Below are positions 21,612-31,648 of a stretch of DNA of 64,000 bases, piece after piece. Origin of the DNA: Akkermansiaceae bacterium (GTDB lineage Bacteria; Verrucomicrobiota; Verrucomicrobiia; Verrucomicrobiales; Akkermansiaceae); assembly GCA_025363295.1 (NCBI GenBank), contig JANYEC010000033.1:34256-98255 (forward strand), in the 5' to 3' direction. The notes below the pieces were generated by a model. That model searched no databases. It saw only the letters and a program-made list of their open reading frames with translations, and was not told the DNA's origin. How positions within the stretch are numbered: the stretch's first letter is position 1; each line of letters opens with the position of its first letter. The position numbers and the translations under genes were made by a program.

Positions 21612-24223
21612 GATGATTTTGGGCGACCGATTACATTCCGCCAACCTCCGCCAATCAAGGCGGTGATGTCGGTGAGGGCGGCAGGCAGGTGCCACGAACC
21701 CGGGACCGCCAGATAACGCGGTTCCCACTGGGGGTTGAACTTTTCCTTGAACTCGCGGAGACCTTGGAAGTTGTAAAACGCACTACCACGCAGATAGATG
21801 AGGGCACCCAGTTTCTGCCAGAGAGGAGCTAGAGGATGCGCGACCATTCCAGACAGCGGTGCCATTCCGAGACCAAACCACTGATAGCCCTCGCCCTTCC
21901 CCCAAAGGAAAAGTTCCGTAAAAAGGAAATCCATCACACAGCTCGGGGCCTCCGCGCTGTGCCTCATGAGATCCACCGAAAGCTCCTCATGCTTTCCGCC
22001 ACACCATAAGTTAGCGAATGCGCATGCCACGCCGTCTTTGGTGACCACTGCCATCAATCCTCTCTCCAGATAAGCTTCATCAAAACGTCCTAACGAAAAG
22101 CTTTTTTCCCGGGCCGCATGGTTCGCAAGCCACCCGTCGGAAAGCGCCCGTAGCGCGGGCATTTCCTTTTTAACTTGCTCAGGCTTCCAGATTTCAAACT
22201 GCAACCCTTCACGTTCCGCACGGTTGCGTGCCTTGCGGAGTTTTCTAGCAGCGGGACTTTCCACATCGAAATCCGTTAGTGCCACGCGCGCTTCTTCGCC
22301 CAGCTTGAACAAGCGCATCCCCATATCCACATAGTGAGGGATGCTACCGGCTGAAATCTGATAGTAACAGACACGGAATCCTTCATCTTCTGCTTCTTCG
22401 TTGAAGCTCCATAACAGATCATCCCACTCGTCCTCATCTCCCACTGGATCCCCCATCACGATTCGTGATCGGCCCTGCTCGCCATACATCACGAACGAGC
22501 GGCCGGTCTCGCTGAAATGAAACATCTTGTCTCCCAGAAGCGCGAGATGCGATTGGCACTGCGGCGCGGAAAGAACCAACCGCGTAATTTTTTCCCAAGC
22601 CTTTTCGTCGATCACATCTCCCTCGCCCGAGGAGCGCGGAGGCGTCCTGCGCAGCCACTGAGCCAGCATCACACCGATGAGCAGCACTGCGATCCCTACC
22701 TGACCGCGAAGGAAACGCGATGCATCTCCCTCGAATGAAAACTTCCACCACAACTCACTCTGATACTCGATATGGCGGCTGGTAAAAAATCCCAGCCACA
22801 CGGACACCGATGTGAGTCCACCTAACAAAATCCACCATTCCAAGGTAAAACGCCGGGACCAGACCGCTGCATGGCGGTGGAAATAATCGCCATAGGGAAG
22901 CAGGCAGAGCAGCAAAAACCCAAGGATCAATGCTTCCTCATAATCCACACCCTTCAGCATTGAAAACACCACCCCCGAGGATGATAGAAAAATCGCCGCC
23001 CACCAAGCGGCATGCACGCGGCGCTGGAGTCCCCGTGCCACGATAATGAGAGCGACACCCGCGATGCTAGAGAGGAAGTGGGACGTTTCCACAAATGACA
23101 GAGGGATTCGCGCGATCAGCCAGTCGCGCCGTCCCGGCTCCATCGGGGTGTTCGCGGAAAGGAGCAACACGAAGCCGCCCGCCAAGGCCAGCAAGGGACC
23201 GAGGCGAGGTCCTAACCTGCGCCAGACACCGCCGAGAATGCCCGCGCCATGGGTGAAATGGCGGCGATGCTCCCAAAGCTCCCGCCCGCCCATCCAGGCG
23301 GCCGCCACCACAAAAGGCATCAGATAGAAGAGCACCCGATAGGACAACAAGGCCGCCGCTAACCAAGCATGAGGCAGCGCGGAACCCACCAATTTTGTCA
23401 CCGAAAGCTCTAACACACCGACTCCGCCCGGCACATGGCTGAGAGCGCTGAGAAACTGGGAAACGATCACCGCACCGAGAAATCCTGCGGTGCCGATGCT
23501 CCCAAGATCCGCGGGCATCAACACCCGGATGGCCATGCCCGCCATGATCCAGTCCAACGCGGAAACAAAAATGGATCCCGCAAGCAACAACGTGGGAGGT
23601 AGAGTTTCCGAACGACCCTTCCGCCTGCGCCAAGCATTCAGCCCAATCACCACCCCCACGCCCGCGATCAGCAAGAGGGCAATCTCCCGCACCAATATCG
23701 GATGAAGTAGTGGTAAAATTCCTGGTGCGATTCCTAACAGCACACCTGCGACCAAAGCATTTCCAGCCCATCCGGCGACCATGGCAAATCCCGCCATCTT
23801 CGCCACTTCTGCCGGGGTCAGTCCGTTGCTGGTGTATAAACGCATTCTAACTCCACCACCTCCCAAGAGCGTGCCTCCCGCGTTCATGCTGAAAGCGGCG
23901 GCGATGTATGAGCAGCCAAGCGCATTTCTAACTGGAATTTTTTTACCTAACCAACGTAACGAAAAAAGATCAATCGATGCATTGCTCAGGTAACTCAGCG
24001 CCGTGCAGGCCAGCGCTAAAGCAACATGCTTCCAACCTAAGCGAGCTAATGCCGCGTTCAGATCATCCATGTGAAACTCCGCCCATTCGCGGTGCAGGGC
24101 GATCAATGCAAAACTCATCACCGCCAGCCAACCAGCGATTCCGAGACGCCAAAGCCAAATTCTCAAGCGCGAGATTTCCTCGGGTGCGGGGACGGCGGTG
24201 GTGATCGCTTCAGAGTCGCTCAT
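21608..24223 (-). CDS. mprF: MprF-like bifunctional lysyl-phosphatidylglycerol flippase/synthetase
   Basis: 871 aa; multi-TM N-terminal half; DUF2156-type C-terminal domain (GEQGRSRIVMGDPVGDEDEWDDLLWSF...WFGLGMAPLSG). Confidence 0.88.
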   Translation of the reverse strand: MSDSEAITTAVPAPEEISRLRIWLWRLGIAGWLAVMSFALIALHREWAEFHMDDLNAALARLGWKHVALALACTALSYLSNASIDLFSLRWLGKKIPVRNALGCSYIAAAFSMNAGGTLLGGGGVRMRLYTSNGLTPAEVAKMAGFAMVAGWAGNALVAGVLLGIAPGILPLLHPILVREIALLLIAGVGVVIGLNAWRRRKGRSETLPPTLLLAGSIFVSALDWIMAGMAIRVLMPADLGSIGTAGFLGAVIVSQFLSALSHVPGGVGVLELSVTKLVGSALPHAWLAAALLSYRVLFYLMPFVVAAAWMGGRELWEHRRHFTHGAGILGGVWRRLGPRLGPLLALAGGFVLLLSANTPMEPGRRDWLIARIPLSFVETSHFLSSIAGVALIIVARGLQRRVHAAWWAAIFLSSSGVVFSMLKGVDYEEALILGFLLLCLLPYGDYFHRHAAVWSRRFTLEWWILLGGLTSVSVWLGFFTSRHIEYQSELWWKFSFEGDASRFLRGQVGIAVLLIGVMLAQWLRRTPPRSSGEGDVIDEKAWEKITRLVLSAPQCQSHLALLGDKMFHFSETGRSFVMYGEQGRSRIVMGDPVGDEDEWDDLLWSFNEEAEDEGFRVCYYQISAGSIPHYVDMGMRLFKLGEEARVALTDFDVESPAARKLRKARNRAEREGLQFEIWKPEQVKKEMPALRALSDGWLANHAAREKSFSLGRFDEAYLERGLMAVVTKDGVACAFANLWCGGKHEELSVDLMRHSAEAPSCVMDFLFTELFLWGKGEGYQWFGLGMAPLSGMVAHPLAPLWQKLGALIYLRGSAFYNFQGLREFKEKFNPQWEPRYLAVPGSWHLPAALTDITALIGGGWRNVIGRPKSS

Positions 24224-24296
24224 TGAATAGAAATATCTCGTTAGACCATCCTCTGTGGGATGGTGCTGGCAATGACTATGATCGTAATTGGCACGT

Positions 24297-24333
24297 TTTC
24301 ATCTGCGTTCATCCGCATCTATCTGCAATTAAA
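24297..24333 (-). repeat. Dispersed intergenic repeat copy
   Basis: Reverse complement reads TTAATTGCAGATAGATGCGGATGAACGCAGATGAA; related copies at 43531 and 50288. Confidence 0.6.
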
Positions 24334-24414
24334 AAATTTAAAGTTGCCATCAGCTAGCGTCGCAGCCCGGACGATTTGCGGATAAAAGTCAGCCGGGTAA
24401 TCTCCTAGACGATC

Positions 24415-24979
24415 CTAATATTTTGCAAGCAACTCCTCTGCCTTTTCGGGAGCAATGCATTCGTGGAAATCATCGTTTACCATGCAAACCGGCGCACTGC
24501 CGCAGGAGGCGAGACACTCCGCATATTCGACCGAGAATTTTCCACATGGGGAAACGGACACGGGATGATGATGGGAATCACTTGCAGACCGATCAATCCC
24601 AGTAAGTTCGCAAAGTCGCTCCATCAGCTCGTACGAACCACCCATCGCACAAGACAATGTGCGGCAGACGCGAATGTGGAATTTCCCTGGCGCGGATTGG
24701 CGGAAGCCCGGATAGAACGTTACCACTTCCAGAACTTTGATAGGCTCGATTTCCAATTTCGCCGCAACCCACTCGATCGATGGAGCGGAAATATAGCCAA
24801 ATTTATGCTGCACGATATGAAGCAACGGCAAGGTCGCCGAGCGCTTGTTCACCGTGTAATGGGAAATGCGATCATTTGCTTCCGCTTCCAATTCAGGAGT
24901 GATGACAAACCGCGGATAGAACTGGCTGCCAGGAGTCTCGTGCGAGGCGATGGTTTCTTCGAGAGTGGAGTGGGACATA
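24415..24979 (-). CDS. nuoE: NADH-quinone oxidoreductase subunit E
   Basis: VCRTLSCAMGG...CLASCGSAPVCMVND 2Fe-2S cysteines. Start refined to MSHSTLEETI because the longer ORF reads into the flanking repeat. Confidence 0.93.
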
Positions 24980-24993
24980 GTGAACGATGAGTT

Positions 24994-25013
24994 AGCCGCA
25001 AAAAAGCGCAGAA
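24994..25013. repeat. Left arm of inverted repeat bounding the GxxExxY gene
   Basis: AGCCGCAAAAAAGCGCAGAA pairs with the reverse complement of 25466-25485 (AGCCGCAAAAAGGCGCAAAA), 18/20 identical. Confidence 0.75.
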
Positions 25014-25041
25014 AGCACAAAAAAGAGGAAAAAAGCGGGAG

Positions 25042-25440
25042 TTAGAATGAGGGAAGTTCCTGTGAGATGATGTATTTACGGATTTCGAGTTCGGGTGCTC
25101 CGAAGTTGATGATCAAACCGTGTTCTTTGCGACAAGCACGGAGATAACCAAGGAGTTGCGCGGTGTGCCCGGGAGCGATCACTTTGGCAGCTTTGACCTC
25201 GATGACTAATTCACCTTCAATCATCAGTTCGATGAGAAGATCCCCAAGCACGGTTCCGTCGGCATCAAAAACCTGGAGGACGAGCTGCTGCTCAACGTCG
25301 ATTCCCTGATTCCTCAAACGATGCGCCATCCCGTTTTCATAAATCATTTCCTTATGACCATGACGTAAAAAGGAGTGCAGCGAAAATGCCGTTTCCCTTA
25401 CTTTGTCGCAGAGTTCGAAAATTGGATCTTTCGCGGTCAT
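25042..25440 (-). CDS. GxxExxY family protein
   Basis: GHKEMIY (GxxExxY) motif; GDLLIELMIEGELVIEVKA resembles a PD-(D/E)XK active site. ATG start at 25440. Confidence 0.9.
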   Translation of the reverse strand: MTAKDPIFELCDKVRETAFSLHSFLRHGHKEMIYENGMAHRLRNQGIDVEQQLVLQVFDADGTVLGDLLIELMIEGELVIEVKAAKVIAPGHTAQLLGYLRACRKEHGLIINFGAPELEIRKYIISQELPSF

Positions 25441-25465
25441 CAAAGCATCAATCTGTATCTTCAAC

Positions 25466-25485
25466 TTTTGCGCCTTTTTGCGGCT
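25466..25485. repeat. Right arm of inverted repeat bounding the GxxExxY gene
   Basis: TTTTGCGCCTTTTTGCGGCT. Confidence 0.75.
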
Positions 25486-25494
25486 GAAAATTCT

Positions 25495-26754
25495 TTATCT
25501 ATCACACTCGCCCATGACAAAGTCTAGCGAACCTAGGATTGCCGGAATATCCGAAACCATGTGGCCGGGCAGAAGCTTCGAAGTGATCGATAGATTGCAG
25601 AACGAGGGACTACGGATTTTTAAGCGATACGGCACACCACCTCCCTTGGAATGAATGTAAAATCCGAGCTCGCCCTTGGGATTTTCTGCGGCGAAATAAA
25701 CCTCACCCGCGGGAGCATCGATGCCTTGAGTGGAGACAATGAAGTGGTGGATGAGCTCTTCCATCGACATCATGACCTTCTCTTTGTTAGGGAGCATGCT
25801 CTTGGAATCCGCTAGATTGACCGGACCCTCGGGCATGGTATCGAGGACCTGCCGGCAAATGAGAATCGACTGGCGCATTTCCTCCATCCGAATCTGATAG
25901 CGGGCGTAGCAGTCGCCTTCATCGGCGATCGGCACATCAAACTGATATTTTTCGTAGCCCAGATACGGGCTGTCCTTCCGCAGATCGCGGGCGACACCTG
26001 AGGCACGCAGATTCGGCCCGGTCATGCCCCAAGCGATGGCGGATTCACGGCTGATCACGCCGACATTCACCATACGGTCGATGAAGATCTTGTTCTTATC
26101 GAGCAACTTGGAAATTTCTCCGATGGTCACCAGGCACTCATCGAGAAACTGGCGGACAGTGGCTTCGAAGCCCGGCGGCATATCGCGGAGTTGGCCACCG
26201 ACGCGGGTGTAGGAAGTGGTGAAACGTGCGCCTGTTAGCTGCTCGCACATGTTATAAACTTTTTCGCGCTCGGTGAATGTGTAGAGGAAAACGGTCATTG
26301 CCCCGACGTCCATCGCACAAACCCCAACGCCTAACATATGGGAGGAAATTCGCGCGAGTTCACAGCAGAGCACGCGCAAGGCCTGGCCGCGCGGTGGCAG
26401 CGTCCAACCCATCAATTTTTCCACGGCACAGGCGTAGGCGACGTTGTTCGCTAACGGGGCAAGATAGTCCAAACGGTCCGTGTAGGGCACGAACTGGTTG
26501 TAGTGCATGTTTTCCGCGATCTTTTCATCACCACGATGCAGGAAACCAACGTCTGGATCAGCTGAGTCGATAATTTCACCGTTCAGCTCGAGAATGAGGC
26601 GCAGCACCCCGTGAGTCGCCGGGTGAGACGGACCCATGTTGAGAACCATGCGCTCGCCAACGAGGTCGTCCGTTTCAGCGTGGTAACTGTCCGCAGCTCG
26701 TGCGGCGCGGGCCATGGTGTCAGGGGCGTCGATTTCTTGGGTAGTGGTGCTCAT
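25495..26754 (-). CDS. nuoD: NADH-quinone oxidoreductase subunit D
   Basis: LNMGPSHPATHGVLRLILELNGE...DPDVGFLHRGDEKIAE; FVMGECDR C-terminus. Confidence 0.96.
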   Translation of the reverse strand: MSTTTQEIDAPDTMARAARAADSYHAETDDLVGERMVLNMGPSHPATHGVLRLILELNGEIIDSADPDVGFLHRGDEKIAENMHYNQFVPYTDRLDYLAPLANNVAYACAVEKLMGWTLPPRGQALRVLCCELARISSHMLGVGVCAMDVGAMTVFLYTFTEREKVYNMCEQLTGARFTTSYTRVGGQLRDMPPGFEATVRQFLDECLVTIGEISKLLDKNKIFIDRMVNVGVISRESAIAWGMTGPNLRASGVARDLRKDSPYLGYEKYQFDVPIADEGDCYARYQIRMEEMRQSILICRQVLDTMPEGPVNLADSKSMLPNKEKVMMSMEELIHHFIVSTQGIDAPAGEVYFAAENPKGELGFYIHSKGGGVPYRLKIRSPSFCNLSITSKLLPGHMVSDIPAILGSLDFVMGECDR

Positions 26755-26818
26755 GCCGGAATTGCCGGGCAAATAAGCGCCCAGAAACGCTCAATTCGCA
26801 AGGGCTTTGTGAAAATTT

Positions 26819-28897
26819 TCACAAGCTCCCCCGACCGTAGCGTTCGCGAAATTGGCGGAGCAAGTCATCCACGCGATCCGTGTCTGGTGCAGCGGGCGGC
26901 GGCGTAGGCTCGGCGGGCGGGTTCGACGAAGCGAAGATAGGCGGCTCAGCTGGCTGAGAGGAGGGCGCAGGCTCGGGTGAAAAAACTGGCGGGGCCATTT
27001 GAAAAGGTGAATCGATTTGTGGCTGATAGGACGCCGTTGACGGTGGTTGGAATGATGCTGCGGGTGGGTCTTGTGCAAAAATGTCCGGTGCCGCTTGGAA
27101 GGGTGAGGCGGAGGCTGGAGGGTTGAATTCAAATGCGGCGGCTGGCTCGGGCGGAAAAACCGGCGGAGTGACTTGAAATGGTGAATCCAACTGCGGCTGA
27201 TGGGAGATTACCGGCTCCTGCGAAAATGGAACCGCTGGGGGCTCCTGTGAAAAAATATCCGGTGCTACATGGAATGGAGACTCGGAAGCTGGCGGGTTGA
27301 ATTCAAATGCGGCCGTTGGGTCTGGCGAAACGACCTGCGGAGTCACTTGAAATGGATTCACTGGCGGCTGATAGGGAACTGCTGGCTCTGAATGACACTG
27401 CGCGGATGGCGCAGGCGGTTCGCCGAATGACGGAGCGGCTTGCGGTGCATCATGCCAATGTTGAGCAGGTGAATGCTCAGGCACATAAACCGGGGGGCAC
27501 GCCTGAAACGGTGAGTTTACAGCAGTTTCAGCGATGACGGGATTCGGAAAGAATTGAGGTGCAGGCCATGAGTTAGACTCTTCGTGCGTGGGCACGATTT
27601 CAACAGCCGGCGGGGCCAAAACGGGCTCAACCCCAGGCACTACGATCGCAGTTTCAGTTCGCGGGATTTCCGTGACCGCCTCGATTTCGGGCCGCTTTGC
27701 CTCAGGCACAGAGGCGAGGATTGCAGTGGGGGCGGAATCCATCGCTGATGCCTTGAGCCAAGCCAGACCCGCCGCACGGATCAGGCCGCGCGCGTGAGTT
27801 CCGGTAGAAGCCACGTCGATTTTTTCCAGCACCCGACTTCCCAATCCAGGGACGCGAGAATCTAGCAGCGCGATCATCTCAGATTCCGTTAGAGGGTCAA
27901 GTTCGATCACCACCTCCGAGAGACGGTCCGCGAGACCACCGCTCAGTCGGGGAAGGAAGGCACTCTGCCAGATGTCCTGATTGAGAGAGAGAATCACGTC
28001 CAAGCGCTCCACCGATTGGCGGAGAGATCCGAGAAAAGCGGCCAATCTCAGGGCTGCGGTTTCATCGGCAGAAAATCCTTCGAGGTCATCCGCGACAAGG
28101 ACGACGCGCATCAGCAGGGAAAGCAGTCCAAGGAGGGATTCCAGCCGTTCCATGGCTTCATTGTCTGATGGATTTCCCGCATGCACGCTTTCAGCCAGCG
28201 CCCTCACGCGGCCCGCATTTTCGACGGGGGTGGCCGCAAATCTGAACAAGGCTTCCACCCAGAATGCGACTTCGCGCACAGGCAGCCCGCAATTTTGTGC
28301 GAGTTCAAGGCTCAGGCGCTGACCCAGCACCTCAAAATTTTCTTGTGCCCAGTGCGCGGTCACTGCATTCGGGTGATGGAAGTCAAACGTTTCTATCGGG
28401 CGATTTCGTAAGGCCGTGAGCGCACCCTCACGATCCTGACATGGCACCTCGCCGGATGCCACTAACGGCTGCAAGGCGATTGCAAATAAACGCCGTGTCA
28501 CGAGATCTAACACACACATCCCACCCGATGCCGGAAGCGGACGCAGGAGGCGGCGAAGTGCATCGTCCGTGACCGATGCCGCGTCGATCCGGCAACCAAA
28601 TCCCGGCTGTAGTGGAATAAATTCGTGAGTCGATCCGAGGTAATGTTGGACTCGTGAGAGCAAATGCGTCTTTCCATGACCGGCGCGAGGAGCGCGTAGC
28701 AGGATGCATCGGCCGGTTTTCTCCAACGGAGCGGTCAGCATGTCAGACAAGATTTCGTAAGCCCGGCGATTGACCGATTCCGCGTGAGCAGCCGGGATCC
28801 GACCGAGGGTTTCGAAAAGCATTTGGAACGGGTGATCGTTGGCCATGGGGGTATTAAATCGGATTGGACGGAGATTGCATGCCTTTTCGTGATTCAC
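26819..28897 (-). CDS. AAA/P-loop ATPase with long Pro-rich repetitive C-terminus
   Basis: RAPRAGHGKTHLL Walker A, RVVLVADDLEGF Walker B; C-terminal repeats (SPFQVTPPVFPPEPAAAFEFNPPAS...). Confidence 0.7.
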   Translation of the reverse strand: MNHEKACNLRPIRFNTPMANDHPFQMLFETLGRIPAAHAESVNRRAYEILSDMLTAPLEKTGRCILLRAPRAGHGKTHLLSRVQHYLGSTHEFIPLQPGFGCRIDAASVTDDALRRLLRPLPASGGMCVLDLVTRRLFAIALQPLVASGEVPCQDREGALTALRNRPIETFDFHHPNAVTAHWAQENFEVLGQRLSLELAQNCGLPVREVAFWVEALFRFAATPVENAGRVRALAESVHAGNPSDNEAMERLESLLGLLSLLMRVVLVADDLEGFSADETAALRLAAFLGSLRQSVERLDVILSLNQDIWQSAFLPRLSGGLADRLSEVVIELDPLTESEMIALLDSRVPGLGSRVLEKIDVASTGTHARGLIRAAGLAWLKASAMDSAPTAILASVPEAKRPEIEAVTEIPRTETAIVVPGVEPVLAPPAVEIVPTHEESNSWPAPQFFPNPVIAETAVNSPFQACPPVYVPEHSPAQHWHDAPQAAPSFGEPPAPSAQCHSEPAVPYQPPVNPFQVTPQVVSPDPTAAFEFNPPASESPFHVAPDIFSQEPPAVPFSQEPVISHQPQLDSPFQVTPPVFPPEPAAAFEFNPPASASPFQAAPDIFAQDPPAASFQPPSTASYQPQIDSPFQMAPPVFSPEPAPSSQPAEPPIFASSNPPAEPTPPPAAPDTDRVDDLLRQFRERYGRGSL
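26960..27385 (-). repeat. In-frame tandem repeats (about 170-180 bp period) encoding the Pro/Phe-rich tail of the ATPase
   Basis: YQPPVNPFQVTPQ / HQPQLDSPFQVTPPV / YQPQIDSPFQMAPPV recur at regular spacing. Confidence 0.7.
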
Positions 28898-28953
28898 AAG
28901 AATAGAGCAGGGAAAATCTTTGGCTTTCCCCTGGGGCTCTGCTTTTATTGGTC

Positions 28954-29463
28954 ATGACTTCCTATCTTGTGATCACCCTCCTCGGAAATGACCGTCCCGG
29001 TTTGGTGAATTCTATCGCAGACATCATCGCCAAACATGGTGGAAACTGGCTCGAAAGCCGCATGTCGCGCCTCGCCGGACAATTCGCCGGCATTGCACGG
29101 ATCGAGTGCCCGCCTGAAGCAGTCTCCGCCCTACTCCTCGAGCTTCAAGCCCCCGGCATTCCCGGACTAACAATTCAAGCAGTTCATGAAAATGCGGTTG
29201 AAACCCTTCCCCGTCGCACGGTGGTCGTCGATGTCGTCGGCAATGACCGCCCCGGCATTGTGCGTGAACTCACTGCCGCCATCGCGTACGCGGGAGGAAA
29301 CGTGGAAGAACTAACCACTGGCCTTGAAAGTGCCCCGATGAGTGGTCACCCGATGTTCCGCGCCCACGGCATCGTCTCGATCGCGGAAAACACCGAAACC
29401 GATATCCTCACCACTGCGATCGAAAGTCTAGGCGGTGATTTGACCGTGGATCTATCAATCTGA
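28954..29463 (+). CDS. ACT-domain protein, glycine cleavage repressor (GcvR)-like
   Basis: LVITLLGNDRPGLVNSIADIIAKHGGNW and VVDVVGNDRPGIVRELT (two ACT domains). Confidence 0.83.
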   Translation: MTSYLVITLLGNDRPGLVNSIADIIAKHGGNWLESRMSRLAGQFAGIARIECPPEAVSALLLELQAPGIPGLTIQAVHENAVETLPRRTVVVDVVGNDRPGIVRELTAAIAYAGGNVEELTTGLESAPMSGHPMFRAHGIVSIAENTETDILTTAIESLGGDLTVDLSI

Positions 29464-29602
29464 TTGCGGCTAACATAATGAAGAACATGGAACCGCGAAT
29501 GGATGCTATATTCAGATTGAAAATTCGATTAAATCACCTTAGATAAAGTCAAAAAATCTATTAAAATGTTAGGTTTTTCTACTCCTAAGGGTTGATCTCT
29601 GA

Positions 29603-30121
29603 TCAAACCAATTTCCGCGCGAGGTATTCCCGCGAAACCCGCACATACTTTTCCGCCCAACTTTTCACCTTCGCTTGCTCCTCTAACGAAAGCGTGCGAA
29701 CCATTTTCCCTGGAGAACCTAACACCAGCGAGCCCGGCGGAATAATCGTGCCACCGGTCACTAAGGCCCGGGCCCCGATGATTGAGCGCTCGCCGATCAC
29801 GGCACCATCCAGAACGATCGCTCCCATACCGATGAGAACTTCGTCCTTCACTGTACAGGCATGGAGAATGGCCGAGTGGCCGACTGTTACCAGTTCGCCG
29901 ATATAACAGCCATAATCATCTGCTAGATGGATCACCGCGTTGTCCTGCACATTCGAGCGCGGGCCGATTACGATTTCATTGATATCCCCGCGTAAGGTGG
30001 AGTTATACCAAATGCTTGTTTCCTCCCCTAACGTCACTCGCCCGATCACATCTGCGCTCGCGGCAACGAATGCGCTTTTGGGAATCGTGGGAAAAATGCC
30101 AGCAAATATCTCAATTGCCAT
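29603..30121 (-). CDS. Gamma-carbonic anhydrase family protein
   Basis: Left-handed beta-helix hexapeptides; IWYNSTLRGDINEIVIGPRSNVQDNAVIH; VGHSAILHACTV. Confidence 0.92.
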   Translation of the reverse strand: MAIEIFAGIFPTIPKSAFVAASADVIGRVTLGEETSIWYNSTLRGDINEIVIGPRSNVQDNAVIHLADDYGCYIGELVTVGHSAILHACTVKDEVLIGMGAIVLDGAVIGERSIIGARALVTGGTIIPPGSLVLGSPGKMVRTLSLEEQAKVKSWAEKYVRVSREYLARKLV

Positions 30122-30191
30122 GCCGGACCCTAGGAAAATCCGTCAACCATCGCAAGACTCGCGAGAACCTGTTTTCAAAAATTGGCACAAA

Positions 30192-30222
30192 AAAGCCATG
30201 AGATTCGAGTTCTCATGGCTTT
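30192..30222 (-). terminator. Rho-independent terminator of the aminotransferase gene
   Basis: Perfect 12-bp stem AAAGCCATGAGA / TCTCATGGCTTT with 7-nt loop; followed on the minus strand by a T-run. Confidence 0.85.
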
Positions 30223-30260
30223 CTGTGAAAGGAGCGAAATGAATTTCGCGGTCCGTAAAT

Positions 30261-31427
30261 TCAATGTTCGCGGCAGAACTGCTCGAAGCGAGTGAGTCCT
30301 TCGTTGAGGATATCCAGCGTCGTGCAATAGCTGAGGCGAATCCCTTCATCATAGCCGAAGGCAATGCCAGGAACGGCAGCCACCTTGTAGCGGGAAAGAA
30401 GTTTATCACAGAGGTTCATCGACTTCAGGCCAGTATTGCCGGTGTAAACGAAGAAATAAAACGCTCCCAGTGGCTCGACGACCCGGATGTTCGGGATCGC
30501 CTTGAGACGAGCAAACATGAATTGACGCTTCACATCGTATTCGCCGCGAAGGTCTTCGATGAACGATTGGTCACCGGTGAGGGCGGCCAGCGCGCCATAT
30601 TGCGAAAAGCTGTTAGCGTTAGATGTGGTGTGGTTCTGGATTTTTTCAATCGCATCCGCGAGGGCCTTGGGAGCTGCGGTGTAGCCGAGGCGCCAGCCAG
30701 TCATCGAGTAGGCTTTCGAGAAACCGTTGACGGTGATTGTGAGGTCATAGAGTTCTTGGCTGAGTGAGGCGATGGAAACGTGCTTGGCCTCCCCGTAAAC
30801 GAGCTTTTCGTAAATTTCGTCAGACAGGATCACGATGTCTTCTGTGAGAGCGATTTCCCCGAGGGCGAGCAGCTCTTCTTTGGTGTAAATGGCACCGGTT
30901 GGATTGCCCGGCGTGTTGATGATCACCATCTTGGTGGCCGGTGTCATGGCGTCCTCGAACTGCTCGGGAGTCATTTTCCAGCCCGTGGATTCTTTGGTTT
31001 CGACGATGACCGGGATACCACCGGCAAGCCGAACCATTTCAGGGTAGGAAACCCAGAATGGCGATGGGATGATGACTTCATCGCCTTCTTCGATTACGGC
31101 GAGGATCGCGTTGTAACACGCCATTTTCGCGCCGCCGGTGACGCAGATTTGGTGGGCGGCGTATTTGAGGTTGTTATCCGCAGCAAACTTCGCGGAGAGG
31201 GCCTCGCGGAGCTCTGGAATACCACCCGCCGGTGTATATTTGGTTTTTCCAGACTGAAGGGCCTCGATCGCTGCGTCCTTGATGAACTGCGGGGTGTCCA
31301 CTTCGGGCTCACCACCGGCGAGGGCGTAAACTTCTTCGCCTTTAGCAATCATGGCCTTAGCCTGGGCGGTCACGGCCAGAGTGAGGGACGGGGAAACCTT
31401 GGAGATACGGGATGAAATGCTGTCCAT
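30261..31427 (-). CDS. Pyridoxal-phosphate aminotransferase (aspartate aminotransferase type)
   Basis: PGNPTGAIYTKEELLAL, SDEIYEKLVYGEA, VNGFSKAYSMTGWRLGY. Confidence 0.94.
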   Translation of the reverse strand: MDSISSRISKVSPSLTLAVTAQAKAMIAKGEEVYALAGGEPEVDTPQFIKDAAIEALQSGKTKYTPAGGIPELREALSAKFAADNNLKYAAHQICVTGGAKMACYNAILAVIEEGDEVIIPSPFWVSYPEMVRLAGGIPVIVETKESTGWKMTPEQFEDAMTPATKMVIINTPGNPTGAIYTKEELLALGEIALTEDIVILSDEIYEKLVYGEAKHVSIASLSQELYDLTITVNGFSKAYSMTGWRLGYTAAPKALADAIEKIQNHTTSNANSFSQYGALAALTGDQSFIEDLRGEYDVKRQFMFARLKAIPNIRVVEPLGAFYFFVYTGNTGLKSMNLCDKLLSRYKVAAVPGIAFGYDEGIRLSYCTTLDILNEGLTRFEQFCREH

Positions 31428-31648
31428 TTGAGCTCGATTGAGGATTGGTCCGTCAAACCGGGCGCAGAAAGGAAAGAACGCAGCCCCCGGCAGGAACGGG
31501 GCGCTTTTGTGCGCCATCGCCGGATAGGTGGCAAGCTAAATGGTGAGGCATTTTGTGGCAGCATCAGTGCCTTCCAAACGGGTGTTGGCCTCTGCGACGC
31601 AGGTTTATCATCCACCCAAGCACGATCCCATCAACCTTGCCAGCGGAT

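Noticed and set aside
30780-31415. 211 aa plus-strand ORF
   Set aside because: Antisense to the aminotransferase gene; composition typical of mirrored coding sequence.
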